Positions 53,901 through 64,000 of a stretch of 64,000 nucleotides of DNA are shown here, piece after piece (the stretch's first letter is position 1; each line of letters starts with the position of its first letter). A program made the translations under genes and the position numbers. The notes beneath the pieces are model-generated. The model was not told where the DNA came from. It did no database searches and saw only the letters and a program-made list of their open reading frames with translations. This DNA comes from Melieria omissa (lineage: Eukaryota > Arthropoda > Insecta > Diptera > Ulidiidae): positions 87,471,648 to 87,535,647 of the forward strand of contig OZ020267.1 in assembly GCA_963971225.1 (NCBI GenBank). Reading direction: 5' to 3'.

Positions 53901-55987
53901 TTAGACTTGTTCGTCCCGAACAAGTACCGAGGCTCCGCCGGAGTAAGATGCCAGGCGCTCCAAATGGACTACTTTCAGCCTGGCGTTTCCGCTGCAGCAG
54001 CGTTGAACCCTGTACACCACGTCATTAATCCTGGTCACGACCTTGTACGGTCCTTCCCATGACGTTTGAAGCTTTGGAGACAAACCTTTCCTGCGCTGCG
54101 GGTTGTAAAGCATTACCAGATTGCCTTCTTGGAACCCCTCTGGGTTAGCCCGTAGACCATAGCTCGCTGTCAACCTGCTTTCAACTAGTTGAGTGCGGCT
54201 CCGCGATCTTCTCCTCGGCCCTTTCGCAGCCGAACACCGATTACATCCTCTGATCCACTCAGCGACAGACTCCTGGCATCCTACCCAATAGAACCGCCTT
54301 CTTATCTTGGCGACAGTTTTTGCGATGCCTAGGTGCCCTCCACTGGAGTCGTTATGGTTTTCCTCGATGACATCGTCGATTCGGGCTCTCGGGACCACTA
54401 TTAGGGATTTTCTGGTCCTGCCACCCCTGCTCTCCCACTCGCGGTATAGGCAGCCATCCTGCAGACGTAGACTTTGCCACTGTGCCCAGTAAGCCTTCGC
54501 GATCGGGCTCTCACCAGCCATCTCCTGCCAGGCCGGCCGTAATCTCTGCGCTTTGCCTTTGATGATCTTCGCGAGATCCGTATCCTTGCGCTGATCCTTC
54601 TGCAGCCTTTCCGCAAGCCAATCTTCCTCTTGCAGAACTCTTACCGACCGAACATCCACAATTTGTCCCTCGTTTTCGGCCTGCGAATTATGCCTGCGTT
54701 CGGTCTCGCACGAATGGTGTGGCAGAGCGTCATCCCTTCTTGGCAACGTCTTTTGTCCGGAACGCTTTTCTCGCAGATGGCAGTCTCGTGATATGTGGCC
54801 TTGCTTGCCACATCGCCAGCAACTGACTCGAGATGATACTGCCCGCAGCCCCGCTGGTGCCTCCGAGCTCACTGTCTGGCTTTGCGTGACACGTCCAGAT
54901 TGGACCCCATGCATCTCCGCAGATGAATGTCGAAAACTTCCCCTCCAGGCCGCCTCATACGTCAATGCGCTTGTCACCGTCTCACGGAATGTCGGCTTGC
55001 CCATCATCAATGCACTGCGTCGTGTCTCCGGGTCATGAAGACCTTCAATAAACGCCTCAATCTTCATCCTCTCGAGATAATCAGCGCCGAATTTCGGGTA
55101 GCACAACTGTACGAGCCGCTCAATGTCTGCTGCATACGTCTGCAGCGCCTCGTCTGCTCTTTGCCAGCGGTTCTTCATCTCGCAATAATACAGCGTTTTG
55201 TTGTGCGCGTCACTGTATCTGGCTGCCAATGCCCTCATGACGGTCTCGTAATCACCTCTCAAACCTTCTGAAACTGTTTGTATTACCTCAGCCGCACGAC
55301 CTCTTAGAGCCAGTATCAGCCTCCGACCTTTCCTAACATTGGTCCACTGACTCTCCAAAGCAGCCATCTCGAATTGTAGTTTGAATGTGTCAAACGACCG
55401 TCATAAGTAGGCACTTCTATGGCAAAACTTTCCTCAACCTGCACCCTTCCTCGCAGCTGTACCTCTCTAAGCCGCTCGTCGATTTTCCTGTTTACCGAAT
55501 CCTCCAGACTGTCAACTCGTTTGTCCCACTTGTCCATTCGCGTCTCAAGATGCTCAACTTTCCCGTTCAGTCTATCGGAAATTTCCTCCACCTTCTGCTC
55601 TATGCGCGCAGAATTTGTCGCCATTTCTCGGTGCGTAGTTTCGATTTTTGCTGAAATTTCCTGATTCGCAGTTTCCATTTTCCGGTTGGAAGCTTCAAAC
55701 ATGCCTTTCATTGCTACCATAAGCTGGCTCATGTCCATTGCTTGTGGTGGCGTAGCCGCTGCAGCCGTACTTTGCATCGACGCAGCACCAGCAGGCGATT
55801 CCTCCACCTTGGCCGACGCCTCTTGTTCCTGCGTTCCGAACTCGTGTGCAGCCCAATCAATGCCTCGTGATTCACACGCCTCTCGCAAACGCAGCTGCAA
55901 CTCCACCTTACCGCCAGCAGTCGGCAAATTCCAGGCAGCCAGCTCCTTCTTCAGCTGGTCCACCTTCAGCAGCTCAAGTTTAACCAT
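53901..55987 (-). pseudogene. C Gag fused to integrase zinc and C-terminal domains
   Basis: From ATG 55987: SAP-like motif (LELLKVDQLKKEL), linker, coiled coil. A small deletion near 55399 shifts the frame at the start of the capsid-like region. The next 488 codons (55367-53901) run without a stop through capsid-like sequence and a CCHC (CWRCGKQGHISRDC). They then jump to the region just after RNase H (DDALPHHSC) and the integrase HHCC (HNDSSGGHLGI, CNRC). A second jump leads to the integrase C-terminus (SWEGPYKVVTRI). Two large deletions have both kept the frame. No catalytic residues of Pol remain. Confidence 0.85.
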
Positions 55988-56032
55988 GTCTGCGTTTTTA
56001 TAATTTAATTTTTTTTTTATCTTCAGCAACAC

Positions 56033-56050
56033 AATCCCACTTCTGACACC
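56033..56050 (-). other. tRNA primer-binding site of C
   Basis: Minus strand TGGTGTCAGAAGTGGGAT, just inside the 5' LTR. Same site as in A and B. Confidence 0.75.
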
Positions 56051-56053
56051 AAA

Positions 56054-56488
56054 TGTTACGAAAATTACTTCACAGGTTCGTTTGGATTGGTTTTGAAAAT
56101 AAAACAACTTCAGTTATCCAGCGCAACGTAGTCAAAACTAACAATCGCTTTATTTACAAATTTGCACTTCTCTACTTTACACTACTACTATTGCATGTTT
56201 CCCAATTGCTTGCTCAACACAGACTCGACCCCTTGCGCCGCCACTGCTGCTTTTATACCACTTTTCTTATCGCGGCGAAGTTTCTTGCAACTTCTAATTG
56301 GAAAGCGCTCGACCATTCTCGCACAGCCCATTTCTTCGAGAACCATCCTTGCCATATCGGACTATACCAAGCGAATTTATAACAGTTTTGCTGTACTTCA
56401 CAGTGCATGCCTAAAAGTATGCTTGGAAAACATTCGTGCGGAGAAAAGCATTCCTGTACAGTGCGGCACAGAATTTCTCATCGTATCA
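56054..56488 (-). repeat. 5' LTR of C
   Basis: 435 bp, minus strand TGATACGATGAG to TTCGTAACA. TATAAAAG on the minus strand at 56250-56257. Flanked by ATAC at 56489-56492. Confidence 0.92.
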
Positions 56489-56492
56489 ATAC

Positions 56493-56581
56493 CTTTTAGG
56501 ATTTTATTTGTCACATTGGATATTTCATTAATTTTTTTAACAGTTAATTTATTTATAATTAATTGATTATTATTGTTCTCG
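56493..56581 (-). pseudogene. E Env, middle fragment between insertions C and D
   Basis: About 30 codons of env (for example KINEISNVTNKILKG) isolated between the ATAC duplication of C and the AGTAC duplication of D. Its frame agrees with the C-terminal part left of C. It shows that C and D entered the same gene less than 100 bp apart. Confidence 0.78.
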
Positions 56582-56586
56582 AGTAC

Positions 56587-56854
56587 TGTTGGATCACCCT
56601 TTATGATTAATAGTACTTAAATCTAACTCTCTTATTCTTTCTTGTTCTCACACTCATTGTAAACATGCACACACACACATGCACCCATTATTGCACTCAA
56701 GCTTTCCTTTCACTTGTACACACTTCACATGAATTTCATAGTTCAGTATAAGTCTAGCATTCGCACGCATCGCTCGGTTGTTTTATTTTCGGTTGCAAAT
56801 ATACACCCCAAAACATTTTATGTAGCCAAGAAAAAACTATTCTTGGACCAAACA
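56587..56854 (+). repeat. 5' LTR of D
   Basis: TGTTGGATCACCC to GGACCAAACA. A TG/AC-rich stretch (CACACACACATGCACC) lies in its middle. Followed three bases later by the primer site. Confidence 0.95.
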
Positions 56855-56857
56855 TTT

Positions 56858-56875
56858 TGGCGCCCAACGTGGGGC
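56858..56875 (+). other. tRNA primer-binding site of D
   Basis: TGGCGCCCAACGTGGGGC three bases after the LTR. It begins TGG as expected for pairing with CCA. The tRNA was not identified. Confidence 0.65.
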
Positions 56876-57232
56876 TCGTGTATATTGTGCAACAAGTTAT
56901 TAAACGCCGATTTCGCTATTATTCAATTGCTGGAGCACCAACAACAATCAACATTCTACTTCGCTTCGTCACTTCGCGTTGTTGTTGCTGCATTCCATTT
57001 CCAATTGATCATACGACGAATTTACCGCTAATCGGAATCGTATGATTCGCTGTGGAACACATCGCTGCTGCCCTGCCATCGCTGCACTCGCTGCTTTCGC
57101 ACATTAAAGCTGCGCTGCTCTGCGTTTTGCATATTTCGCTTTGCTGTGGTCTTCGCCAACATTTGGCCACCGCGAACAGGCAGCGACCCAGTAGGAATTT
57201 TTTCGTAACACCACGTCGGATTACCAGCAGCC
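56876..57232 (+). other. leader of D
   Basis: 357 bp between the primer site and the gag ATG, with no credible gene and several GCTGC/TCGCTG words. Nothing further recognised. Confidence 0.6.
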
Positions 57233-58900
57233 ATGTCTCTCAAAGAATGCAAGCGTAAGCGTTCTAATATCAAGCGGAACATCTCGCGCATCAGATCAAT
57301 CGTTGAAGCAATAAGGGATTCCGACGAAAAACCGTCAAATGCTGAACTACAATGTCCACTAGGAATCCTAGAATCGTATTTCAAGCAGGCCTTGTCCGTC
57401 CAAGCCGATATTGAGGATCTAGACCCAACAGACAACGATCGTGCAGACCTGGAGGACAGCTACGTCGCAGTCAAGCTAAGCATCCAAGCACAAGTAGGGG
57501 AAGATGTAAATAGCACGGTACACTACCTGGAAACGTCTTCAGCAACAGCTGTCATGCCTTCGTCGCATCTACTAAGGCTGTCTCTGCCAACCTTTAGTGG
57601 AGATTATGCAGATTACAAAAACTTTATTGCGTCGTTTACCCAGATCATCGCCCGTGAACCAAGATTGTCGAACATTGAAAAATTCAATTATCTGTTAACA
57701 TGCTTGAAGGGTTCCGCACTAGAAACTGTAAGGGCATTCCAAGTTACTAGTGAAAGCTATCCGAAAGCGTTGGATAGGTTAAGGGAACGGTTTGACAACC
57801 CCACTCTGATTTTTTTGGAAGGCATCACCTCACTTTTCACACTACAAGCATCGGAGAAGTCAAACGCTCAACAACTGCGCAGTTTGGTGGACAAAGCGTC
57901 AGCCATCTTTAGCTCCTTGGAGTCATTGGGCACAAGTACAAACATCGCACATGCAATGTTAATTTACATTGTGATGGGTAAATGTGATCAACATACAGGA
58001 AACAAATGGAACGAATCATTGGATTACAAATCGCTTCCAACCTGGTCACAACGCACACAGGTTTTGGAACGCAATTGCCAGTTTCTGCACTCCTCCGAGT
58101 CATCGCTGCAAAGTAACACTGATTCGGGCAAGCAAACTCGCTTAGATAATCGTAAGCAAAGTTCTTCATTTGCCATTACTAATCCCAACTGTGTCCTTTG
58201 TTCCAGCTCCAACCATAAGGTGTTCGGATGTCCGCAGTTTAAGGAAATGAACACGAATCAACGCTTTGATCTAATAAAGAGACACGATCTGTGCATCAAC
58301 TGCTTAGGTAATGGCCATAGGCTGGCTCAATGTCCATCAAGGAACCGCTGTCGCTCTTACAACCGAGCGCACCACACGCTGCTTCATCATGAGAAAACGT
58401 CCCAGACTGCTCAGCCAACGCAATCAGCTGTTCCTGGTTTCCATCCCTCAGGAGCTACCCGTACGACTTGGCAGACCTCATCACAAGAATCGGCAGCAAC
58501 CCACTCGCACATGGGTGCATCGAAAGACAGCCAGGTTATCCTTGCAACAGCTATGGTGTTAGTCAAGGACGCTACAGGCACATACAAGGTGGGGAGAGCC
58601 CTCCTCGATTCATGCTCTCAACTCAATTTCATTACCGATGACTTCGCACAAAAGCTTCGCCTTCGTCGTGAGAAACATCAGGTGGGAGTTCGCAGCATTG
58701 GTGAATCGCTAACCAATATAAAGTCTCGTACAACTACAACCATCAAATCGCGCACCACAGCATTCCAATGTTCACTTCAATTTGGAATCGTTTCGCGTCA
58801 TCGCGTACCAACCAGATACAGAGATCGACACGTCAAATTGGAACTTGCCAACCAATACAAGACTAGCAGACGAGACATTCTTCAAGCCCCGCCGCGTTGA
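57233..58900 (+). CDS. D Gag with start of protease
   Basis: ATG 57233 (CAGCCATGTCT). A basic, helical N-terminus is followed by a DUF1759-like capsid region (LPTFSGDYADYKNFIASF, LKGSALETVRAF, LDRLRERFDNP) at about residues 118-235. Knuckles follow (CVLCSSSNHKVFGC, LCINCLGNGHRLAQC, CRSYNRAHHTLLHH). A retropepsin start, ALLDSCSQLNFITDDFA, at about residue 460 has Cys where active proteases have Gly or Ser after Asp-x. The frame is lost at about 58780, within the protease region, where the last about 40 codons are out of frame. Confidence 0.85.
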   Translation: MSLKECKRKRSNIKRNISRIRSIVEAIRDSDEKPSNAELQCPLGILESYFKQALSVQADIEDLDPTDNDRADLEDSYVAVKLSIQAQVGEDVNSTVHYLETSSATAVMPSSHLLRLSLPTFSGDYADYKNFIASFTQIIAREPRLSNIEKFNYLLTCLKGSALETVRAFQVTSESYPKALDRLRERFDNPTLIFLEGITSLFTLQASEKSNAQQLRSLVDKASAIFSSLESLGTSTNIAHAMLIYIVMGKCDQHTGNKWNESLDYKSLPTWSQRTQVLERNCQFLHSSESSLQSNTDSGKQTRLDNRKQSSSFAITNPNCVLCSSSNHKVFGCPQFKEMNTNQRFDLIKRHDLCINCLGNGHRLAQCPSRNRCRSYNRAHHTLLHHEKTSQTAQPTQSAVPGFHPSGATRTTWQTSSQESAATHSHMGASKDSQVILATAMVLVKDATGTYKVGRALLDSCSQLNFITDDFAQKLRLRREKHQVGVRSIGESLTNIKSRTTTTIKSRTTAFQCSLQFGIVSRHRVPTRYRDRHVKLELANQYKTSRRDILQAPPR

Positions 58901-61900
58901 CCTACTGCTAGGTACAGAAGCCTTCTTTGACGCTCTTGCTGTTGGTCAAATTCGGCTGGGCTTTAATCTACCTACGCTTCAAAAGACATTGTTTGGTTGG
59001 ATCGTCTCCGGTAGGTTTCGTGGTGAGCGTAATGTGACAACATCGTCTTGCTTGCTCTCAACGGAAGACTCCATTGGCGAGAACTTGCAACGTCTATGGA
59101 AACTAGAAGCAATCGACACACCCACCAAACCTACTCAGCCAGACCATCACATTTGTGAAGAGCATTTCAGAAAAACTTCACGCCAAGATAGAACTGGTCG
59201 CGTAGTCGTGAGTTTGCTATTTAAAGACAGCCCTATTTGTCTCGGAGACTCCTTCGACATCGGCGATTCCTCGCGCTTGAGAGACGCCTTCTGCATTCGC
59301 CTGAAATCCGTCCGCAGTACATTTCTTTCATGGAAGAGTATGAAAGTCTTGGCCACATGTCAGTAGTAGCACAACCCAATTTGAAGAAGTCGCACTACTA
59401 CATCCCACATCACTGCGTGTTTAAGCCCAGCAGCACTTCTACAAAGCTTCGAGTGGTGTTTGATGCTTCGTGTCGCACCTCGACGCAAACTTCACTGAAC
59501 GACATATTGTTAGTGGGACCTACCATCCAACAGGATTTGTACACGCTACTACTTCGCTTTCGTTTGTATCGTTACGCTATCACCGCAGATATCACCAAAA
59601 TGTACAGGCAAGTGCTTGTGGACAACAATTTTCGACAATTTCAATATATACAATACTTTGGCGAGCTTCCCCAGATTCAGATCTCCGCACGTACCAGTTG
59701 AACACAGTCACATACGGGACAGCTTCAGCACCGTACCTCGCAGTACGCAGTCTTCATTATCTAGCGGACCTACATATGGCAGAGCTTCCGATCGGTGCTT
59801 CAACCGTAAAGTCATCTTTTTATGTTGATGATTTGCTGTGCGGTGCGGACGATGCCACTACGTTACACACACTCAAACGTCAAGTCGTCGAAGTACTTCG
59901 TCGTGGACAGTTCCATTATCGAAATGGCACTCAAATCACCCAGACTTTATGGAAAGCCAAGCAGTAAAGGAGCTCCACATGACCGACAACTTTGTGACTA
60001 GCGCATTAGGAGTAGCGTGGCATCAACGTACAGACATCCTTTCTTTCACATTCAAGCCAAAACAAGAATACACGTCGGTCACAAAGCGTACAATATTGTC
60101 CATCGCCTCATCACTTTTCGACCCACTTGGCTTACTATCACCACTGGTAATCACAGCCAAGATTATCCTACAAGAGCTATGGTTATTGAAGCTCGATTGG
60201 GATGAGTCCGTAGCTCAACATCTACAACAAGCCTGGACAAACTGCTTAACATCACTGAATTCACTCTCGTCACTTACAGTACCTCGCTATTGCTTGCAAC
60301 CAAACGTACGCAACATACAAATACATGGGTTTTGCGACGCATCCATTCGCGCATACGGCTGCTCAATATATGTTCGCACGGATGACTCCGGTGGTAATGT
60401 TGCAGTTCAGTTGCTGACATCAAAGTCAAGAGTAGCTCCAGTCAAAAAGCAATCGCTTCCTAAACTTGAGTTTGCGGTGCGCATCTTCTGGCTTGTCTCT
60501 ACGCCAAAATTCGCTGATAAGCCCGCAAGTTGTTACTTTTGGACCGATTCACAACTAGTATTACATAGGCTTCAACAACATTCAATAACCCTATCAACTT
60601 TCGTTACAAATAGAGTATCCAACATACAAGAGTTGACCATAGGTGGACATTGGAGATATGTATCGACGCGCGAGAATCCGGCTGATCTTGTGTCTCGAGG
60701 CTGCCCTGCTGCGCAACTTAAGTCTTCGAATTGGTTTTCCGGTCCGGCTTTTCTTCGCCAGGACAAGTTAAAATGGCCAAACAACAAGTCCCCAATTGAT
60801 CTCGACATGGACGTAATCAATGCGGAGAAGCGCAAAACGTCACTCACTATAATGAAGGAGGCAAACTACATTCTCGACGTCATTAATGGTATAAGTTCAT
60901 ACCCTCATTGTATACGCCTCGTCGCCTGGTTACTTCGGTTCTGCGACTTATGCAGAGCGAAACCAATATTCACTACCGCTTTACCATCACCTGAAGAAAT
61001 GCGACGCACACACTGCATAATTTGGAACCTTCAACAGCAGCACTTCTCTGCTGACTTTCAGTTGTTAAGGAAACATCAAGTTTTGAAAAGTAATTTGAAA
61101 TTTCTCACTCCATTTATAGACAATTCGACCGGATTCGAACTCATTAAGGTTGGTGGTCGCCTGGATTATGCTGATTTACCAGATAGTCAAAAACACCCAA
61201 TTCTTCTGCCCAGCAACTCACAATTTGTATCGACATATGTACGTCACTTGCATCTTCGAAATTATCACGCAGGCCCTAAAGCATTAGTTGCATTGATACG
61301 TCTCGAATATTGGATTGTCAACGCCAGAGATTTGGCTCGTCGCGTCGTTCGTGCTTGTGTGCATTGCGTCCGATACAAGCCAACACTACTGCAGCAAGGG
61401 ACCGCTACCAAATGAGCGTCTCCAACCAGCACGACCGTTTGAGCGCTGCGGAATTGACTTTTGTGGACCAATAAACACTTATCTGTGAATCCGAGGAAGG
61501 GCACCTACCAAATCATACTTGGCTGTATTCGTTTGCTTTGTGACCAAAGCAGTTCACATTGAGGTGGTCTCTGACCTATCAACGAAATCATTCCTAAACG
61601 CTTTAAAACGTATGGGTGGTCGGCGAAAGAAGCCATGCGACATCTTTTGTGATAATGCTACGAATTTTGTAGGAGCATCTAATCATCTACAAGAACTAAA
61701 GGACTTTCTATTCAACCACGAAACTCAAAATGACATCAACAAATTTTGTTCATGTGAATTTATCAAGTTTCATTTTATTCCACCCAGGGCACCCCACTTT
61801 GGCGGCCTCTGGGAGGCAGCAATTAAAAGCGCAAAAGGATTGCTGAACCGTACGTTGGCAAATACCAGACTAACCTTCGAAGAGCTGAGCACTGTCGCCG

Positions 61901-62349
61901 TGGAGATAGAGGCCATTCTAAACTCGCGCCCGCTCTCACCACTGTCAGCAGATCCTAATGATTTCGAAGTACTCACTGCTGGACATTTTTTGGTCGGCTC
62001 CTCGCTACGCGCTTTACCCGAACGCTCACTTGAAGATAGAAACATATCGAACTTGGATCGTTACGACATGATTACCGCTATCAAGCAACGCTTTTGGCGC
62101 CGCTGGTCTGCAGACTATGTCAACGACATACGCTTACGGGTCAAGTGGACGGCACCTGCACCCAACCTCGCCGAGGGCACATTAGTAATCATACATGACG
62201 ATAACCTGCCACCACAACGTTGGAAACTTGGTCGAGTTGAGTCCACCGTACTTGGACGGGACGGTCGCGTTCGAGTTGCGAACCTCCGCACTGCTAGCGG
62301 AACCTGTTGCCGGCCCATACACAAACTTGCCATCCTGCCAGTGTCTTGA
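58780..62349 (+). pseudogene. D Pol: RT, RNase H, integrase (several frameshifts)
   Basis: Pieces in order: protease end and linker to about 59260; RT start about 59262-59695 (SHYYIPHHCVFKPSSTSTKL, ITADITKMYRQV); RT catalytic region in another frame (SSFYVDDLLCGAD, about 59813). Then connection and RNase H in 59950-61415 (HGFCDASIRAYGCS, FWTDSQLVLHRL), followed by the integrase zinc region (HLRNYHAG, CVHC). The integrase core lies in 61519-62349 (FVTKAVHIEVV, CDNATNFVG, HFGGLWEAAIK). A stop and shift lie between 61415 and 61500. All domains are present in normal order, so the damage is by small indels. Confidence 0.88.
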
Positions 62350-62376
62350 AAGTGGATCCTTTCAACGGGCCCGGGA

Positions 62377-62644
62377 TGTTGGATCACCCTTTATGATTAA
62401 TAGTACTTAAATCTAACTCTCTTATTCTTTCTTGTTCTCACACTCATTGTAAACATGCACACACACACATGCACCCATTATTGCACTCAAGCTTTCCTTT
62501 CACTTGTACACACTTCACATGAATTTCATAGTTCAGTATAAGTCTAGCACTCGCACGCATTGCTCGGTTGTTTTATTTTCGGTTCCAAATATACACCCCA
62601 AAACATTTTATGTAGCCAAGAAAAAACTATTCTTGGACCAAACA
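62377..62644 (+). repeat. 3' LTR of D
   Basis: 268 bp, preceded by CGGGCCCGGGA. Three differences from the 5' LTR seen (TAGCACTCG, GCATTGCTC, GGTTCCAAA versus TAGCATTCG, GCATCGCTC, GGTTGCAAA). Confidence 0.95.
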
Positions 62645-62649
62645 AGTAC

Positions 62650-62981
62650 CTTATTGAGCTTATTTGTTACTATTTCGAAATCATGGTGGTCCGGATTGCC
62701 AGCCAACCATTTCCATGCTGTACCAATAACATCATAGACCTTTTACTTCTTTTGGTTGTTCTTAATCTATTTAAATGATTTTTTATGTTTTCGACTTCAA
62801 AGGATAGAAATGAATACAGGGGATGGGTAGGATTTAGTGCCGAATGTATGGTGGTCTCAAATCTGGTTATAAGTTCTTCATACTCCTTCAAATTTATGAG
62901 GTGGATGATTTTGAATGATCCGGATTGAAGTTTTGCTATTCCCGCATCTATGGTCACTAGTTGGGAGTTGGAATAATCCAT
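62650..62981 (-). pseudogene. E Env, N-terminal part
   Basis: From the ATG at 62981 about 100 codons are open. A helical segment leads to a basic site of furin type (KRSKR, about residue 80) followed by a Gly-containing stretch, as in insect errantivirus Env. A small indel near 62690 shifts the frame before the D insertion. A signal-like hydrophobic run (LILPLCLA) is encoded just upstream of this ATG in the same frame, so the true start may lie further up or in a spliced exon. Confidence 0.75.
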
Positions 62982-63017
62982 GATTTGGGTATCCGCAAGG
63001 CATAGCGGGAGGATTAA

Positions 63018-63040
63018 CCTATTGGAAATAGATAAAAATT
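63018..63040 (-). promoter_or_regulatory. candidate 3' splice site for env mRNA of E
   Basis: On the minus strand, TTTTTATCTATTTCCAATAG followed by GTT lies immediately after the pol stop (TAA at about 63039) and before env. It is a pyrimidine-rich stretch ending in AG. Errantivirus env is known to be made from a spliced mRNA, which fits this position. Not testable from sequence alone. Confidence 0.45.
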
Positions 63041-64000
63041 AGTCCTTTATTAAACTCTTATGAACTACCTTTCCTGTTTCGGTTATGATTGTGCTGGTTT
63101 TGTTTTCCTTAACTATTTCTTTCCTGTATCTGGGTGATAGCTTATTACCCAGTCTTTTATTGATTTTTAAATAGATTATTTTTCCTACTGAATAGGACTT
63201 GAATGGGACCTTTGCTTTGTTATGATAAGAAATATCTGCTTCTTGTTTCTGTTCTAGCTTTTTCATAATTTCATTCCTTTCCTTTTCCAATTGTTCCGGG
63301 TCTTTTGTAAAATTTTTGTTGAAGAATACCCTATGGTCGAATGTATAGAGTTGTTATATTTGTAAAGTGAAATATCCAATAACTCTGAGATAGTTTTGTA
63401 ATTAATTTCTGCCTTTAAGCATCGCATGATTTCTATTAGCGTAGAATTGAAACGTTCAATTTGGCCATTTGCTGAACTAGTGTAGGATGGTGTTTTGTAA
63501 ATTTGTACGCTGAATTGATTTTCCAACATAAACACAATTGCGTTTGTATTCAGAGATTTTTCGTTATCTACTACCACTATCTCGGGGACGCCAAAAGCTA
63601 ACAGTATCTGTCTTAAGGGTTCTTTAATATCTTCCGCGGCCCTTGAATTAATAATCCTGGCTTGAGCATACTTGGAAAATTTATCAATTGCAGTTAGCAC
63701 TGTCTTCTTGTCGGTGATAAAAATATCCAAATGTATAATTTGTCCAGCGAATTTGGGTATAGGAGTTTCCTGAATGATCAATTTGTTGGGGTGACGATCA
63801 TATTTACTTTCTTTACAGATTTTACATTGTGAGGTGATTCTCTTTATTTTTGCTGCCATCCGTGGGAAATAGAATTTCTCTAATAATTGCAATTTGTTTT
63901 CTTTGTCATTCCTGTGTGCTCTGGAATGTTCTTTTATGATCTCATTTTCCTGGTCACTTTCGTTGGGTAAGTCTGTTACTATTTTCCTAGTGTAGCGAAC
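63039..64000 (-). pseudogene. E integrase (C-terminal part of Pol), frameshift near its end
   Basis: Open from the window edge on the minus strand to 63263. HHCC zinc region (EHSRAH and CKICK), catalytic core with Asp in IIHLDIFITD, Asp in VVDNEKSL and Glu in SSANGQIERFNSTL, the D,D-35-E layout. A small indel near 63275 shifts to the second frame (63290-63039), which carries the basic C-terminal domain (YSVGKIIYLKIN) and the pol stop. Upstream Pol domains are outside the window. Confidence 0.88.

Larger units (their letters stand above)
53455..56488 (-). mobile_element. non-autonomous Gypsy element C (gag plus integrase ends)
   Basis: 3,034 bp with 435-bp LTRs (56054-56488 and 53455-53889) and ATAC duplications (53451-53454, 56489-56492). 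The LTRs differ at about 3 positions. The interior is related to family A but lacks protease, RT, RNase H and the integrase catalytic core. The gag tail is joined to the integrase zinc region and that to the integrase C-terminus, in one frame. It must depend on enzymes from a full-length relative. Confidence 0.9.
56587..62644 (+). mobile_element. BEL/Pao retrotransposon D, full length but mutated
   Basis: 268-bp LTRs (56587-56854, 62377-62644) with AGTAC on both sides (56582-56586, 62645-62649); 5-bp duplications are typical of BEL. The LTRs differ at 3 seen positions (about 1.1%). Primer site, gag and pol are in order on the plus strand, opposite to its host element E. Pol has at least five frame breaks. 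Confidence 0.95.
51823..64000 (-). mobile_element. errantivirus-like (env-bearing Gypsy) element E, 3' half
   Basis: Read on the minus strand from the right edge: integrase end, env, polypurine tract, 3' LTR. Env is interrupted by D (56587-62644) and C (53455-56488). It sits in the gag of F next to TATA (51819-51822). Errantiviruses have Pol followed by Env and LTRs starting AGT, both seen here. Gag, most of Pol and the 5' LTR are outside the window. Confidence 0.88.

Noticed and set aside
53367..53904. Open frames in the LTRs of C (repeated at 56053-56566)
   Set aside because: They are antisense readings through the LTRs, identical at both ends because the LTRs are copies.

Overview
Eukaryotic, almost certainly insect (higher dipteran) repeat-rich DNA. 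I found no host gene. Nearly every base can be assigned to a retrotransposon, a DNA transposon or a fragment of one. The element mix (BEL/Pao, Ty3/Gypsy, an env-bearing errantivirus, CR1/L2-like and RNase H-bearing LINEs, piggyBac-like elements and MITEs) is what is known from fly heterochromatin or piRNA-cluster-like regions. The species cannot be named from the sequence.

Layout. 1-1953: 5' part of a BEL/Pao element (minus strand), inserted in the LTR of a Gypsy fragment, A0 (1954-3521, minus). 3660-36556: three copies of one Ty3/Gypsy family (A1 3660-14466; A2 20053-30904; A3 31607-36556). A1 and A2 carry a CR1/L2-like LINE (minus) at the same base in the integrase gene. A 4,738-bp tandem duplication (10359-15096 / 15097-19834) adds a third LINE copy. 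The A copies are separated by pieces of a piggyBac-like transposon; A3 lies inside it with an ATAT duplication. 37161-45170: a second Gypsy element (B) with identical 260-bp LTRs, TTAG duplications and a 5'-truncated LINE in its pol. 45193-46232: another LINE fragment. 46233-51822: BEL/Pao element F (minus), cut in gag by errantivirus E (51823 to beyond 64000, minus). The env of E is in turn cut twice, by C (53455-56488, a 3-kb internally deleted relative of A) and by D (56587-62644, a complete BEL/Pao element on the plus strand, AGTAC duplications).

How the parts relate. A, B and C have Gag proteins that begin with a SAP-like DNA-binding motif and share one tRNA primer-binding sequence. Copy A2 looks like a recombinant: its left part shares deletions and left flank with A3, and its right part shares the LINE insertion and sequence with A1. 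This is what unequal exchange between A1 and A3 would give. Nearly all coding regions carry frameshifts or stops. The best preserved are the A1 RT/RNase H frame, the gags of A1, A3 and D, the F protease-RT frame and the E integrase.

Most notable: a candidate -1 frameshift signal at the A-family gag/pol junction; an in-frame gag-integrase-remnant fusion in C; a P-element-like MITE with 39-bp perfect inverted repeats and 8-bp target duplications; a foldback element with TTA duplications; and a piece of BEL gag that replaces the protease of A1.
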